A program made the position numbers and the translations under genes. This document shows positions 29,570-37,672 of a DNA stretch of 39,103 nucleotides, piece after piece. This DNA comes from a virus, in IMG/VR virus record IMGVR_UViG_3300042371_000328, positions 1 through 39,103 of that record; one strand, 5' to 3'. How positions within the stretch are numbered: position 1 is the stretch's first letter; the number at the start of each line of letters is the position of its first letter. A model generated the notes under the pieces. It searched no databases. It was given only the letters and a program-made list of their open reading frames with translations, and had not been told where the DNA came from.

Positions 29570-31372
29570 ATGGCTTCAATATTAAATGCCGATGATGGCG
29601 TAGTCAGCGGAAGTGCTGGCTTAAAAAGTAGTGCAGACTCCTCCGGTGTTTTGGCATTGCAGACTAATGGGACTACTGGTTTAAGTATCAGCACAGGACA
29701 AGTTGTTAGTGTTACTAACGGAATGTCTGTGCAAGGACTTACTGTGGGTAGGGGTGCGGGGGCTGTGTCTACTAATACTGCGGTGGGTGCTAGTGCTTTG
29801 GCGGCTAATACAACAGGTGCAGACAATACCGCTTTAGGACTTAATGCGCTAGCTAGCAACAACTCAGGCATCAATAACACCGCAAGTGGTCGTTTTGCAC
29901 TAACTTCCAACACTACAGGTGTCGGAAACACAGCAAGTGGATATAGTTCTCTTGCAACCAACATTGCAGGTAGCTACAACACCGCAAGTGGCGGACTTTC
30001 TCTCTACGCCAACACAGGTAGCAACAACACCGCCATAGGATATGATGCTCTTAATAACAACACAGCATCAAACAACACTGCTGTAGGTTATCAAGCGGGG
30101 TATGCAAATACAACTGGTGGATTTAATGTATTTCTTGGTAGGCTTTCTGGGAGGGCAAACACTACTGCTAATTACAACGTTGCTATTGGCGCTCCTGCTC
30201 TTTACCAAAATACAACTGGATCATCACTTGTTGCAATTGGCGATGGTGCGCTATACAACAATACGACAGGTAATTACAACACCACCATAGGTTCTGAATC
30301 TATGGTAAACAACACCACAGCATCAAGCAACACTGCTGTAGGTTATAAGGCGGGGTATAACAACGTAACTGGAGCAAACAATACTTATCTGGGAACCCAA
30401 GCGGGTAGAGATGCAACATCTAGCGCCAATGTGTTTGTTGGTAAAGATGCTGGCTTGACCGTAACAAGTGGTGGTGGGAATATTTATATTGGCCTTGGCG
30501 CAGGCTCTAATAATAGTGCGGGTACGGGTTCATCCAACACAGCGGTTGGCTATCTGTCGGGTAATAGACTAACAACTGGTGCAGGTAACACATTTTTAGG
30601 TTATGAAACTGGCACTAATGTTACAACAAGTAATGGACAAACATTTATTGGTCAAGGAGCAGGTTCATCAAAAACAACTGGTGGTAATAACACGTTTGTA
30701 GGAACGAGTGCTGGTGCGTCTGCAACAACAGGAACTGGCAACACGTTTATTGGTGTAAACGACTCAACAAATGGTTCTGGATTTGCCGTAACAACAGGCT
30801 CCAAGAACACCATTATTGGTGGCTACACAGGCAATCAAGGTAGCCTAGACATTCGCACAGCAAGCAACAACATTGTTTTGTCTGATGGTGATGGAAACCC
30901 ACGGGGTGTTTGTAATAGCAGTGGTGAGTGGAATTTCAATTCAATTTCCGGAAAAATTGTTTACCCAACAGGTTCTACTGGGTCAACCTCACTTACCGAC
31001 ACGGGTATTTACGCTAACACTTCTGTTTTTGGTTGGAATAACAAAAACGGCGCTATTTATGATGTGTATATCATTGGTTGCCCCAACGCTGCGGGTTCAG
31101 CGGCTTACATGAATTTGATTGTTGGATATGTGATAGTTGTAACTGGGTATCCCGGCTACGTTGGAAACCAGATTCGTTACGTTGAAACTGCAAATCAAAC
31201 AGGACAAGGAAATGCCGCTTTTACAATAAGCGTGGTATTTTGGAATGGAACATCAGAAGTAACAGACATTACCGCAGGCGATACAAATTATCAAATTCGC
31301 ATCAAAGTAACAGGATTTAACACTAGTCACGTTGGCTCAGGCCAACAGATTAACCTCACAAGGAGAATGTAA
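29570..31372 (+). CDS. Tail fibre with YadA/Hep_Hag-like repeats
   Basis: A 600-residue fibre whose residues 65-420 are units of 14-16 residues such as NTAVGYQAGYANTTG, with N-T-A-x-G at each start. This is the pattern of trimeric left-handed beta-roll heads in YadA-type adhesins. The C-terminal 130 residues, after ISGKIVYPTGSTGSTSLTDT, form a distinct beta domain, probably receptor contact or trimerisation. There is no S74 domain. A strong GGAGGAG site precedes the ATG. The stop is directly next to the GTG start of the next gene. Confidence 0.82.
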   Translation: MASILNADDGVVSGSAGLKSSADSSGVLALQTNGTTGLSISTGQVVSVTNGMSVQGLTVGRGAGAVSTNTAVGASALAANTTGADNTALGLNALASNNSGINNTASGRFALTSNTTGVGNTASGYSSLATNIAGSYNTASGGLSLYANTGSNNTAIGYDALNNNTASNNTAVGYQAGYANTTGGFNVFLGRLSGRANTTANYNVAIGAPALYQNTTGSSLVAIGDGALYNNTTGNYNTTIGSESMVNNTTASSNTAVGYKAGYNNVTGANNTYLGTQAGRDATSSANVFVGKDAGLTVTSGGGNIYIGLGAGSNNSAGTGSSNTAVGYLSGNRLTTGAGNTFLGYETGTNVTTSNGQTFIGQGAGSSKTTGGNNTFVGTSAGASATTGTGNTFIGVNDSTNGSGFAVTTGSKNTIIGGYTGNQGSLDIRTASNNIVLSDGDGNPRGVCNSSGEWNFNSISGKIVYPTGSTGSTSLTDTGIYANTSVFGWNNKNGAIYDVYIIGCPNAAGSAAYMNLIVGYVIVVTGYPGYVGNQIRYVETANQTGQGNAAFTISVVFWNGTSEVTDITAGDTNYQIRIKVTGFNTSHVGSGQQINLTRRM

Positions 31373-31690
31373 GTGACAGTCTATACATGGTCAATTCAAT
31401 CAATGCCCGCCTACCCGCAAGAGGCTGGTCAAACTGACGTTGTGTTTCAGGTCAACTGGCAATGCAATGCAAACGACAACGGCTACTCAGCCAATACGTT
31501 TGGCTCAGTCTCTGTAACTTACACAGCAGGTTCGCCCTTCACGCCTTATGCTGACATCACCCAAGAGCAAGCGTGGAGCTGGGTTGATCCGCAAATTAAC
31601 CGCCCTGCTATTGAATCCAATCTTCAGGCGATGATTGACGCTCAGAAGACCCCAACTGTTGTAACCCCACCCTTACCTTGGAGTAATTAA
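31373..31690 (+). CDS. DUF7936-like small protein B, 105 aa, GTG start
   Basis: A diverged paralogue of the 29254-29547 product: MTVYTWSIQSMPAYPQEAGQ, then VFQVNWQCNANDNGY, PYADITQEQAWSWVDPQINR and IDAQKTPTVVTPPLPWSN. The (P)YAD(L/I)TQE block, the helix and the Pro-Trp end match. The GTG follows the TAA of the previous gene with no gap, so translation is coupled. Composition is more GC-rich than the neighbouring genes, which hints at separate acquisition. Confidence 0.7.
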   Translation: MTVYTWSIQSMPAYPQEAGQTDVVFQVNWQCNANDNGYSANTFGSVSVTYTAGSPFTPYADITQEQAWSWVDPQINRPAIESNLQAMIDAQKTPTVVTPPLPWSN

Positions 31691-31912
31691 ATGACTATTG
31701 AATCCCAAACCCCAACCGCAGAGCAAATTGCCAAGCACTATAGTGCCGCAATGGATTCAGTAAACCTGATTAACGCAGGTAAGCCTGAACAAATGTCTAC
31801 TGAAGAGTGGACTAACTGTGTATCTCGTAACAAAGAACACTTAAAAATTATGATCGCTAAAGACTTCTGGACAACAGAAGATTTAGCACCATTACAACAA
31901 GCATCCGCTTAA
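31691..31912 (+). CDS. Small helical protein, 73 aa
   Basis: MTIESQTPTAEQIAKHYSAA and EEWTNCVSRNKEHLKIMIAK. It reads as a small conserved phage protein next to fibre and lysis genes. The start directly follows the previous stop. Function unknown. Confidence 0.68.
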   Translation: MTIESQTPTAEQIAKHYSAAMDSVNLINAGKPEQMSTEEWTNCVSRNKEHLKIMIAKDFWTTEDLAPLQQASA

Positions 31913-31932
31913 TTAACTAAAGGAAAATAATC

Positions 31933-32169
31933 ATGGGAAAAAATGAAAAGACCCCCGTAACTATTGATGGTATTGAATATAAGTTTGAAGATATGACTAC
32001 TCAGCAACAACTGTTGTTGAATCATGTAGCAGACTTAGACCGTAAACTTGAGTCAGCACGATTCAACGTTGATCAACTTCAAGTTGGTCGTGAAGCATTC
32101 TTTGGTTTGCTTAAAACAGAACTAGAAAAGAAACCTGACGACATTCAGGATGCCGTAATTAAGGAATAA
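31933..32169 (+). CDS. DUF6447-like small protein, 78 aa
   Basis: It starts with VTIDGIEYKFEDMT and a long helix (LLLNHVADLDRKLESARFNV). The VTIDG-x-EY-x-x-x-x-x-x plus coiled helix pattern is one I recall as DUF6447, of unknown role and common in aquatic phages. An AAAGGAAA site precedes the ATG. Confidence 0.72.
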   Translation: MGKNEKTPVTIDGIEYKFEDMTTQQQLLLNHVADLDRKLESARFNVDQLQVGREAFFGLLKTELEKKPDDIQDAVIKE

Positions 32170-32170
32170 A

Positions 32171-32413
32171 ATGCAAGAAACCACTCAAGATAATGAAGTA
32201 AGTCACAAACAAATATATGAACGACTTCTGGCAGTAGAAGTCAAAGTAGATAAACTAGATAAGAGTACAGAAGAAGTAGTTAAAGCTTTTAATGCTGCTC
32301 AAGGTGCATTCATTGTACTTGAGTGGGTTGCCAGAGCAGTTAAACCAATAATTATTGTTGGAGCTTTCTTTGGTGCTGTATGGTTAGTAATAGAAAACAA
32401 ATTGCATAAATAA
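32171..32413 (+). CDS. Small membrane protein, possible holin-class protein
   Basis: An 80-residue protein with an N-terminal helical coil (QIYERLLAVEVKVDKLDKST) and one C-terminal transmembrane helix (PIIIVGAFFGAVWLVI). It opens the lysis cassette. Similar proteins accompany holins and could be an antiholin or an accessory holin. No hallmark proves it. Its stop overlaps the next start by one base (TAATG). Confidence 0.6.
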   Translation: MQETTQDNEVSHKQIYERLLAVEVKVDKLDKSTEEVVKAFNAAQGAFIVLEWVARAVKPIIIVGAFFGAVWLVIENKLHK

Positions 32414-32556
32414 TGTTTGTTTCTGCTATCAGTTTAATTATAGCACTTAATCTGTCTATTAAAGAAGAATACAGATGTATTAGATGGTCTTGGTCAGGTG
32501 ATGTATACAATAGAAGAGTTGTTTGTTTAGAATGGAAAAGGAAAGATAAGAAATGA
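32413..32556 (+). CDS. Small lysis-cassette protein with two Cys, 47 aa
   Basis: MFVSAISLIIALNLSIKEEY, then RCIRWSWSGDVYNRRVVCLE and a basic end. The N-terminus is hydrophobic and the rest is exported-like with two cysteines. This pattern (EYRCIRW-x-WSGDVYNR-x-VVCLEW) recurs near phage lysis genes. It could be an o-spanin-like or membrane-tethered factor, but I cannot confirm that. It overlaps both neighbours (TAATG, ATGA). Confidence 0.6.
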   Translation: MFVSAISLIIALNLSIKEEYRCIRWSWSGDVYNRRVVCLEWKRKDKK

Positions 32557-33050
32557 TTGATCCTCTAACAGCCCTAGCGGGTATACAATCAGCAATTAAC
32601 ATGGTTAAGAAAGCTAGTAAAGTAGCTAATGACCTTGGTTCTCTTGCACCTATGATTGGCAAAATGTTTGATGCTAAAAGTGTAGCTACAAAAGCTATGC
32701 TTCAAGCTAAACAATCTGGTAAGGGTTCCAACATGGGAACTGCATTACAAATCGAAATGGCTCTTGACCAAGCTAAAGCCTTTGAAGAAGAGCTTAAAAT
32801 GCTGTTTATGCAGACAGGTAAAATTGATGTTTGGAATAAAATTAAAGCTAGACAAGCAGAAATGGATTTAGCTGATGCTAAAGAAATAAGTGCTTTAAAG
32901 AGAGCAGAAAAGAAAGCTAAAGAAAAAGAACAAGAGATGAATGAAATAGCCATGATTATTGGTGGTGTCTTTTTTGTTTTATTCTTGGTGTTTGTTGGTG
33001 TAAATGAGCTGGTTAACTTTTGTGCAACTACACACAGGTGTGGTAGATGA
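32553..33050 (+). CDS. Membrane protein with cytoplasmic coiled coil, 165 aa
   Basis: An Ala/Lys-rich helical N-terminal part (SAINMVKKASKVANDLGSLA) with coiled coil up to residue 130 (SALKRAEKKAKEKEQEMNEI), then one transmembrane helix (AMIIGGVFFVLFLVFVGVNE) and a short Cys-containing tail. Position and topology suggest an inner-membrane lysis component. A spanin-like form is possible, although a C-terminal anchor is opposite to the usual Rz layout. Confidence 0.65.
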   Translation: MIDPLTALAGIQSAINMVKKASKVANDLGSLAPMIGKMFDAKSVATKAMLQAKQSGKGSNMGTALQIEMALDQAKAFEEELKMLFMQTGKIDVWNKIKARQAEMDLADAKEISALKRAEKKAKEKEQEMNEIAMIIGGVFFVLFLVFVGVNELVNFCATTHRCGR

Positions 33051-33196
33051 ATGAGTATCAGAAGACATTTGATTTAGCCTTGAAGATATTTGTTTATGGC
33101 TGTGTAGCTTTGTACTTCTTAGGCTTCCTTAAGTTTCTCCCTGATGATCTTTCTAATAAGATTGTTTCTTTATTGTTAAGTAAAATAGGATTATAA
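33047..33196 (+). CDS. Small membrane protein, 49 aa
   Basis: MNEYQKTFDLALKIFVYGCV then ALYFLGFLKFLPDDL and a hydrophobic end. One clear transmembrane helix is present. It fills the gap between two lysis-cassette genes with an ATGA overlap at its start. Function unknown, possibly holin associated. Confidence 0.6.
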   Translation: MNEYQKTFDLALKIFVYGCVALYFLGFLKFLPDDLSNKIVSLLLSKIGL

Positions 33197-33199
33197 TAT

Positions 33200-33697
33200 A
33201 TGTTAGATATTTTAAGTGGTGGTATTTTAGGATCACTCTTTGGAGGTATTTTTAGGCTAGCCCCTGAAGTCCTCAAGTGGTTAGATAAAAAGAATGAGCG
33301 TTCACATGAGCTTAATATGTTTAAGTTTCAATGTGACTTAGAAGCTCAACGTGGTCAACAGAAATTAGCTGAGATTGGTGCTCAACGTGAAGCCGCTATT
33401 GATGTTGGTGTTATGGGTGCTTTCCAGTCTGCTATTGAACAACAAACAGAAATGGTTAAGGCGGCAGGAGGCGGCTTTGTGGCTGCTCTATCAGCTTCAG
33501 TACGACCCGTAGTAACATATTGGATCTTGGCACTGTGGTCATTTGTTCATGTATGGTTAGCTTATAACTCATGGATTAACGGTATGCCTCCAGTAGAAGT
33601 ATTTAAGGTAATGATGTCAGCAGACTTTGCGGCTCTTGTCTCTGGTACTCTTAACTATTGGTTCCTTGATCGTACACTCAGCAAGCGTGGACTATGA
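33200..33697 (+). CDS. Holin, GTA-type three-helix family (probable)
   Basis: A 165-residue protein with a Gly-rich start (MLDILSGGILGSLFGGIFRL), a soluble helical part, then SVRPVVTYWILALWSFVHVW and a terminal helix with SGTLNYWFLDRTLSK. The RPVVTYW motif and final NYWFxDRT match the GTA_holin_3TM family (PF11351). It would open the inner membrane for the lysozyme, encoded right after with an ATGA overlap. The first hydrophobic segment may serve as the third helix. Confidence 0.8.
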   Translation: MLDILSGGILGSLFGGIFRLAPEVLKWLDKKNERSHELNMFKFQCDLEAQRGQQKLAEIGAQREAAIDVGVMGAFQSAIEQQTEMVKAAGGGFVAALSASVRPVVTYWILALWSFVHVWLAYNSWINGMPPVEVFKVMMSADFAALVSGTLNYWFLDRTLSKRGL

Positions 33698-34140
33698 ACT
33701 TAACTATAGCCGCAGACTTGTGTAAACATTTTGAAGGCTTTAGTTCTAAGCCTTACATGTGTCCTGCTAATGTAGCTACTATAGGTTACGGCAGTACATA
33801 CTATGCTGACGGTAGGAAAGTAACGCTTCAGGATCCTCCTATGAGTGAGCCTGAGGCTTATGATCTTCTACTCAAAGAATTACATCATACCTATTTACCC
33901 GGAACACTTAGGTATTGTCCTGTACTAGCTACAGATGAAAAGAAATTAAATGCTATTGTTGACTTCTGTTACAACTTAGGTGTAGGTAGACTACAGACAA
34001 GTACATTAAGACGAAAGATTAATGAACAAGACTGGGAAGCCGCTAAGGTAGAGTTAATGAAATGGAATAAAGGTGGAGGTAAAGTGTTAGCTGGTCTTAA
34101 CAAAAGACGCAAGGCTGAATGCGCTTTACTTGGTACCTAA
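33694..34140 (+). CDS. Lysozyme (endolysin), GH24, with Cys in place of catalytic Asp
   Basis: A 148-residue T4-type muramidase. The catalytic region reads E14 (HFEGF), C23 (PYMCPANV) and T29 (ATIGYGS). The E-to-C gap of 9 and C-to-T gap of 6 equal those of T4 lysozyme E11, D20 and T26, so the middle residue is Cys where T4 has Asp. A T4 D20C variant is known to be active, and many phage lysozymes share the YxCPAxV pattern, so activity is expected. NAIVDFCYNLGVGRLQTSTL is the conserved helix. No signal peptide is present, so export needs the holin. Confidence 0.92.
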   Translation: MNLTIAADLCKHFEGFSSKPYMCPANVATIGYGSTYYADGRKVTLQDPPMSEPEAYDLLLKELHHTYLPGTLRYCPVLATDEKKLNAIVDFCYNLGVGRLQTSTLRRKINEQDWEAAKVELMKWNKGGGKVLAGLNKRRKAECALLGT

Positions 34141-34144
34141 TAGT
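34127..34144 (+). promoter_or_regulatory. Promoter-like motif P5 (plus strand)
   Basis: TACTTGGTACCTAATAGT: 15 of 18 match the consensus. It overlaps the last codons and the stop of the lysozyme gene and ends 17 bases before the next ATG, which has an AAGGA site. It would drive the nozzle, tip and ejection genes. Confidence 0.6.
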
Positions 34145-34161
34145 AATAAAAAGGATATCTC

Positions 34162-35685
34162 ATGGCAACACCAATTACAGACCTAGGCAAGGGAGGTCTC
34201 AACACAGACTTATCACCCTTGATTGTTCCTCCTAACGTTTTCTCAGATGTACTCAATGTTCGTTTTGACGACAATGCAGTACAAACAATTACGGGTGAAG
34301 GAGCATACAGGACTGTGGCTATTACCCCTGACTATGGTATTCACTGGAAAAGACCAGACCAAGGCTATAATATCTTTGCTAAGAATGGAGCTATTGTTCG
34401 AGTAGATGCGGCAGGGAATTCATCTAATATGTTTTCCTCTGCTGATGTACTGTACAACAATAGCGACTGGCAAGGTACTCTTTTTAACGGTGGATTTGCT
34501 GTTGTAGTAAACAACGGTCAGACAACTCCACTATATTGTTTATATGGTAGTGCTTCAGCAGGATCTACCTTTCAACCTTTACCTAATTGGAATTACTTAG
34601 CTGGTCTTACAGTAACCGCTAAAGTAATCCGTTCACTTAACTATTCTCTTGTTGCGGCTAACCTTACGTTAACCGAGAGTGGCATTGTAACATATGCCCC
34701 AGGAACTGTACGTGTTTCTGTTCAGGCTCCTACAGGTAACATCCCACAAGTATGGGCACCCGGAGTTACAACAGACACAGCAGATGAGTTTGAGTTAAGC
34801 TCAACATCACAAGTACTTGATATGCTTGACCTACGTGGTAGCATGTTTATTTATTCTGAAGATAGTATTAATATATTGTCTATTGGTAATGTAACTAAAG
34901 TAACTCCATACTCAAAGTCTTATGGTATTCTTAATACAGATTGTGTATGTGAGTTTGATGGTAGTCACTTTGTAGTAGACCGTAATGATATATATGTTCA
35001 TAACGGTTCAGGTAGTATTGAGTCTATTGCTGACTTCCGTATTAAAAAGTATTTTTTTAGTAACCTTAATAAGAGTTACACTAACAAAGTTCATGTTGTA
35101 CGTAATCCTTTCTATAAAGAAATCTGGATTAACTATCCTAAGGGAAATGCAACAACTTGTACTGAAGCTCTTATATTTAATTATAAAAATAATACATGGA
35201 CAAAAAGAACATTAGCTAATGTTACTTATACATTTAATGCTCCACAAAATGTAAGTAATACTTTTAATTATGCTAAACAAGAGTTGTTGTTTACAACTAA
35301 CTCAACACAAACATTAATTACAAATGATGCTTATCTTATGTACAATGGTACAACATTTGTAGCGTATGATTCTTATGTATCTAAAAAGATTAATACAGGC
35401 GATTTAACTGGCAGTTCTATTATTAACTCTATATACCCTATATTTGATAAAGTATCTGGTTCAGCTAGTATTAGTATTAAAGTACTTGGTCAGAATAATT
35501 ATATAGATAATCCTACATATACGTCTGCTGATGTATTTACATTTCTTCCTAACAATCAAAAGTCTCAAGGCTATAAAGTAGATCCTCGAGTTAATGGTCG
35601 TGTAATGAATTTATATATTACATCAACAGACTATTGGAGACTTCCTACTCTTGCATTTGATGTACGACCAGCTGATCGGAGGTAA
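34162..35685 (+). CDS. Tail nozzle-like structural protein
   Basis: A 507-residue beta-rich protein starting MATPITDLGKGGLNTDLSPL, with many short repeats of Asn/Thr strands and no helix-rich part. The order (adaptor, fibres, lysis, then this) and the MATPITDLGKGGLNTD start recall nozzle or tail-tube-like proteins of short-tailed phages (gp10 in P22, T7 gp12). Segments such as SDWQGTLFNGGFAVVVNNGQ look like beta-propeller blades. A precise family cannot be named from sequence here. Confidence 0.65.
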   Translation: MATPITDLGKGGLNTDLSPLIVPPNVFSDVLNVRFDDNAVQTITGEGAYRTVAITPDYGIHWKRPDQGYNIFAKNGAIVRVDAAGNSSNMFSSADVLYNNSDWQGTLFNGGFAVVVNNGQTTPLYCLYGSASAGSTFQPLPNWNYLAGLTVTAKVIRSLNYSLVAANLTLTESGIVTYAPGTVRVSVQAPTGNIPQVWAPGVTTDTADEFELSSTSQVLDMLDLRGSMFIYSEDSINILSIGNVTKVTPYSKSYGILNTDCVCEFDGSHFVVDRNDIYVHNGSGSIESIADFRIKKYFFSNLNKSYTNKVHVVRNPFYKEIWINYPKGNATTCTEALIFNYKNNTWTKRTLANVTYTFNAPQNVSNTFNYAKQELLFTTNSTQTLITNDAYLMYNGTTFVAYDSYVSKKINTGDLTGSSIINSIYPIFDKVSGSASISIKVLGQNNYIDNPTYTSADVFTFLPNNQKSQGYKVDPRVNGRVMNLYITSTDYWRLPTLAFDVRPADRR

Positions 35686-35688
35686 TAT

Positions 35689-37257
35689 ATGTTTAATCCT
35701 CCTATAACGGGTAACAAAGATCTTGACGCTTACTTGTATGATTTAAGTTTAAATTTAGATGGCACAACAGGTGCAGTAGATCCTAGCCCTGATATTCCTG
35801 GTGGAGACCCCGGAACTTATCCATACCAGTATATACAAGTTAAGTATGCTACAGATAATGTAGGTACAGGGTTTTCTAACACACCTACTAATAAAACTTA
35901 CTTTGGTATTTATAATAGTGACTCAAGTACAGAGTCAACTAACCCAGCAGACTACACTTGGTATCTATCAGGATTTCCTTTTGGTACTACTTACTTTCTT
36001 TACTACCTTATTTTAGGTGGTCGTAAGATTAAGTTTGCTGTTAATACTTCTCCTCCAGACTATCACTGGAAGGTAGATGATGGTAATGCTATTGACTTAG
36101 ATATTATTGTTCCTGCATCTACTGTCTCATTTAATGAGCTTATGAATGCAGCAGTAACAGAGCTTAAAATTGCGGCTAATGCTGTGACTGCTACTAAGAT
36201 TAACGTAGCGGCTCTTGATCAAGCCTTTGGTGACTTAAGACCTAACACAGTGTCTGCCGCACAGATTGCTACAGGTGCTGTTACTAATTTAAAACTTCTT
36301 GATGGAGCAGTAACTGCGGCTAAAACTGCAGTAGCGGCTATTGATCCTAGCTCAGGTAATCTTTCGGCTAATTCAGTTACGGCAAACAATATTCAAGCTG
36401 GTACGATTACTGGTGATAAGATATTTGCTAATACAATTACTGGTAATAACATTGCGGCATTTACTATTGGCGCTCAGGCTATTGCGGCTCAAGCTATTAC
36501 AGCAGTTAAGATTGAGTCAGGTGCAGTTACTTCAGATAAAATCTTTGCTGGTGCTGTTACATCAGATAAGATTACTGTTAATAATTTAGCCGCTATTAGT
36601 GCTAATATGGGTACTATTACTGCTGGAACATTAACTGCTGGAACTATTTTTGGTGGAACAATTAGCGGAGCAACTGGAAACTTTACAGGTTCAGTAACCG
36701 TTGGAGCTAGTCCTGCAGTTAGTGGTACTACAATGAGTGGATCTGGTGCTGTTATTAATAGCAATGGTACATTTTCTCTTGGTAGTTCTTCTACTAATAT
36801 TACCTACAATGGTAGTGCTATGTACCTTAATGGTAACGTAGTTTCTACAAATAATCTTAACACTAACTCTGTTACAGTACCCGCAAACATTTCATCATAC
36901 CTTGGTGTTTCTGTTAATAAAAATGGTCCAGGAGTTTGGCAACAAATTGGTGGTGTAGCTACATCTTATGCTAGTACACCTGATGCTGTACTTGTTACTG
37001 TTTCTCTTAATTTATTTTATACATCTGGTTCAGGAACAACAGCTTCTTTTGTTAGAGTTGTAGAACTTAACAGTGGTATTTCTACTGCTGTAAATGGTAT
37101 AACACATACTAACTCTACAATTCTTTCTTTGACAATTAACATGACAGGTATTAGTAGTGGAGCAAGAACTTTTATGGTTGAAGTAGGACAAGAAACAGGT
37201 GGACCTTCTTTCATAATTGGTAATGCAAGCTTAACAACATTGGCGACTTATCGATGA
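35689..37257 (+). CDS. Tail tip/fibre protein with Ala/Thr/Ile repeats
   Basis: A 522-residue protein. Residues 1-140 form a beta domain. Residues 145-340 carry repeats such as AVTSDKIFAGAVTSDKITVN and NLAAISANMGTITAGTLTAG, which occur in the C-terminal part of lambda gpJ-like and other central-tip proteins. The rest is a beta fibre-like end. It sits between the nozzle-like and fibre-chaperone-type genes, so it probably belongs to the tail tip. Its end overlaps the next gene by 4 bases. Confidence 0.72.
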   Translation: MFNPPITGNKDLDAYLYDLSLNLDGTTGAVDPSPDIPGGDPGTYPYQYIQVKYATDNVGTGFSNTPTNKTYFGIYNSDSSTESTNPADYTWYLSGFPFGTTYFLYYLILGGRKIKFAVNTSPPDYHWKVDDGNAIDLDIIVPASTVSFNELMNAAVTELKIAANAVTATKINVAALDQAFGDLRPNTVSAAQIATGAVTNLKLLDGAVTAAKTAVAAIDPSSGNLSANSVTANNIQAGTITGDKIFANTITGNNIAAFTIGAQAIAAQAITAVKIESGAVTSDKIFAGAVTSDKITVNNLAAISANMGTITAGTLTAGTIFGGTISGATGNFTGSVTVGASPAVSGTTMSGSGAVINSNGTFSLGSSSTNITYNGSAMYLNGNVVSTNNLNTNSVTVPANISSYLGVSVNKNGPGVWQQIGGVATSYASTPDAVLVTVSLNLFYTSGSGTTASFVRVVELNSGISTAVNGITHTNSTILSLTINMTGISSGARTFMVEVGQETGGPSFIIGNASLTTLATYR

Positions 37258-37670
37258 ATACATATTACGTACAATACAATTTAAGCAATGGCAGAATCAT
37301 TGGTAGTGGAGTAACACAATTAGAAGTTGTAAATTCTTTTGATAATTATTTGCAGACAGATTCTTTTATTGACAATACAAAATACAAAGTAGTTAACAAA
37401 GAAATAGTACCTATACCTGAGTCTCCCGGTGATAACTACTACTACAACTTTGATACATCTGAATGGGTATATGATACTACTATCTTATCTAATAAAGTTA
37501 AACAACAAAGAAATGAATTGTTAATTTTATGTGACTGGACTCAAATACCTAACAACCCATTAACACAAGCTAAACAAACTGAGTGGGAAACCTATAGACA
37601 ACAACTAAGAGATATTACTTCTCAACAAGGATATCCTGTAACTATAGTGTGGCCAACTCCACCAAACTAA
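37254..37670 (+). CDS. Phage tail assembly chaperone-like protein (Phage_tail_APC)
   Basis: A 138-residue protein with an N-terminal beta region and the end block RNELLILCDWTQIPNNPLTQ, WETYRQQLRDI and VTIVWPTPPN. CDWTQ-x-P, W-x-x-YRQ-x-LRD and a WP-x-PP end define the family often named Phage_tail_APC. Proteins of this type assist fibre or tail assembly. The ATGA overlap with the fibre-like gene fits that role. Confidence 0.78.
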   Translation: MNTYYVQYNLSNGRIIGSGVTQLEVVNSFDNYLQTDSFIDNTKYKVVNKEIVPIPESPGDNYYYNFDTSEWVYDTTILSNKVKQQRNELLILCDWTQIPNNPLTQAKQTEWETYRQQLRDITSQQGYPVTIVWPTPPN

Positions 37671-37672
37671 CT

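Noticed and set aside
29566-29964. A 132-codon minus-strand frame opposite the YadA-type fibre.
   Set aside because: It is a low-complexity Ala/Leu/Pro/Val shadow of the fibre repeats and has no ribosome site or neighbours.
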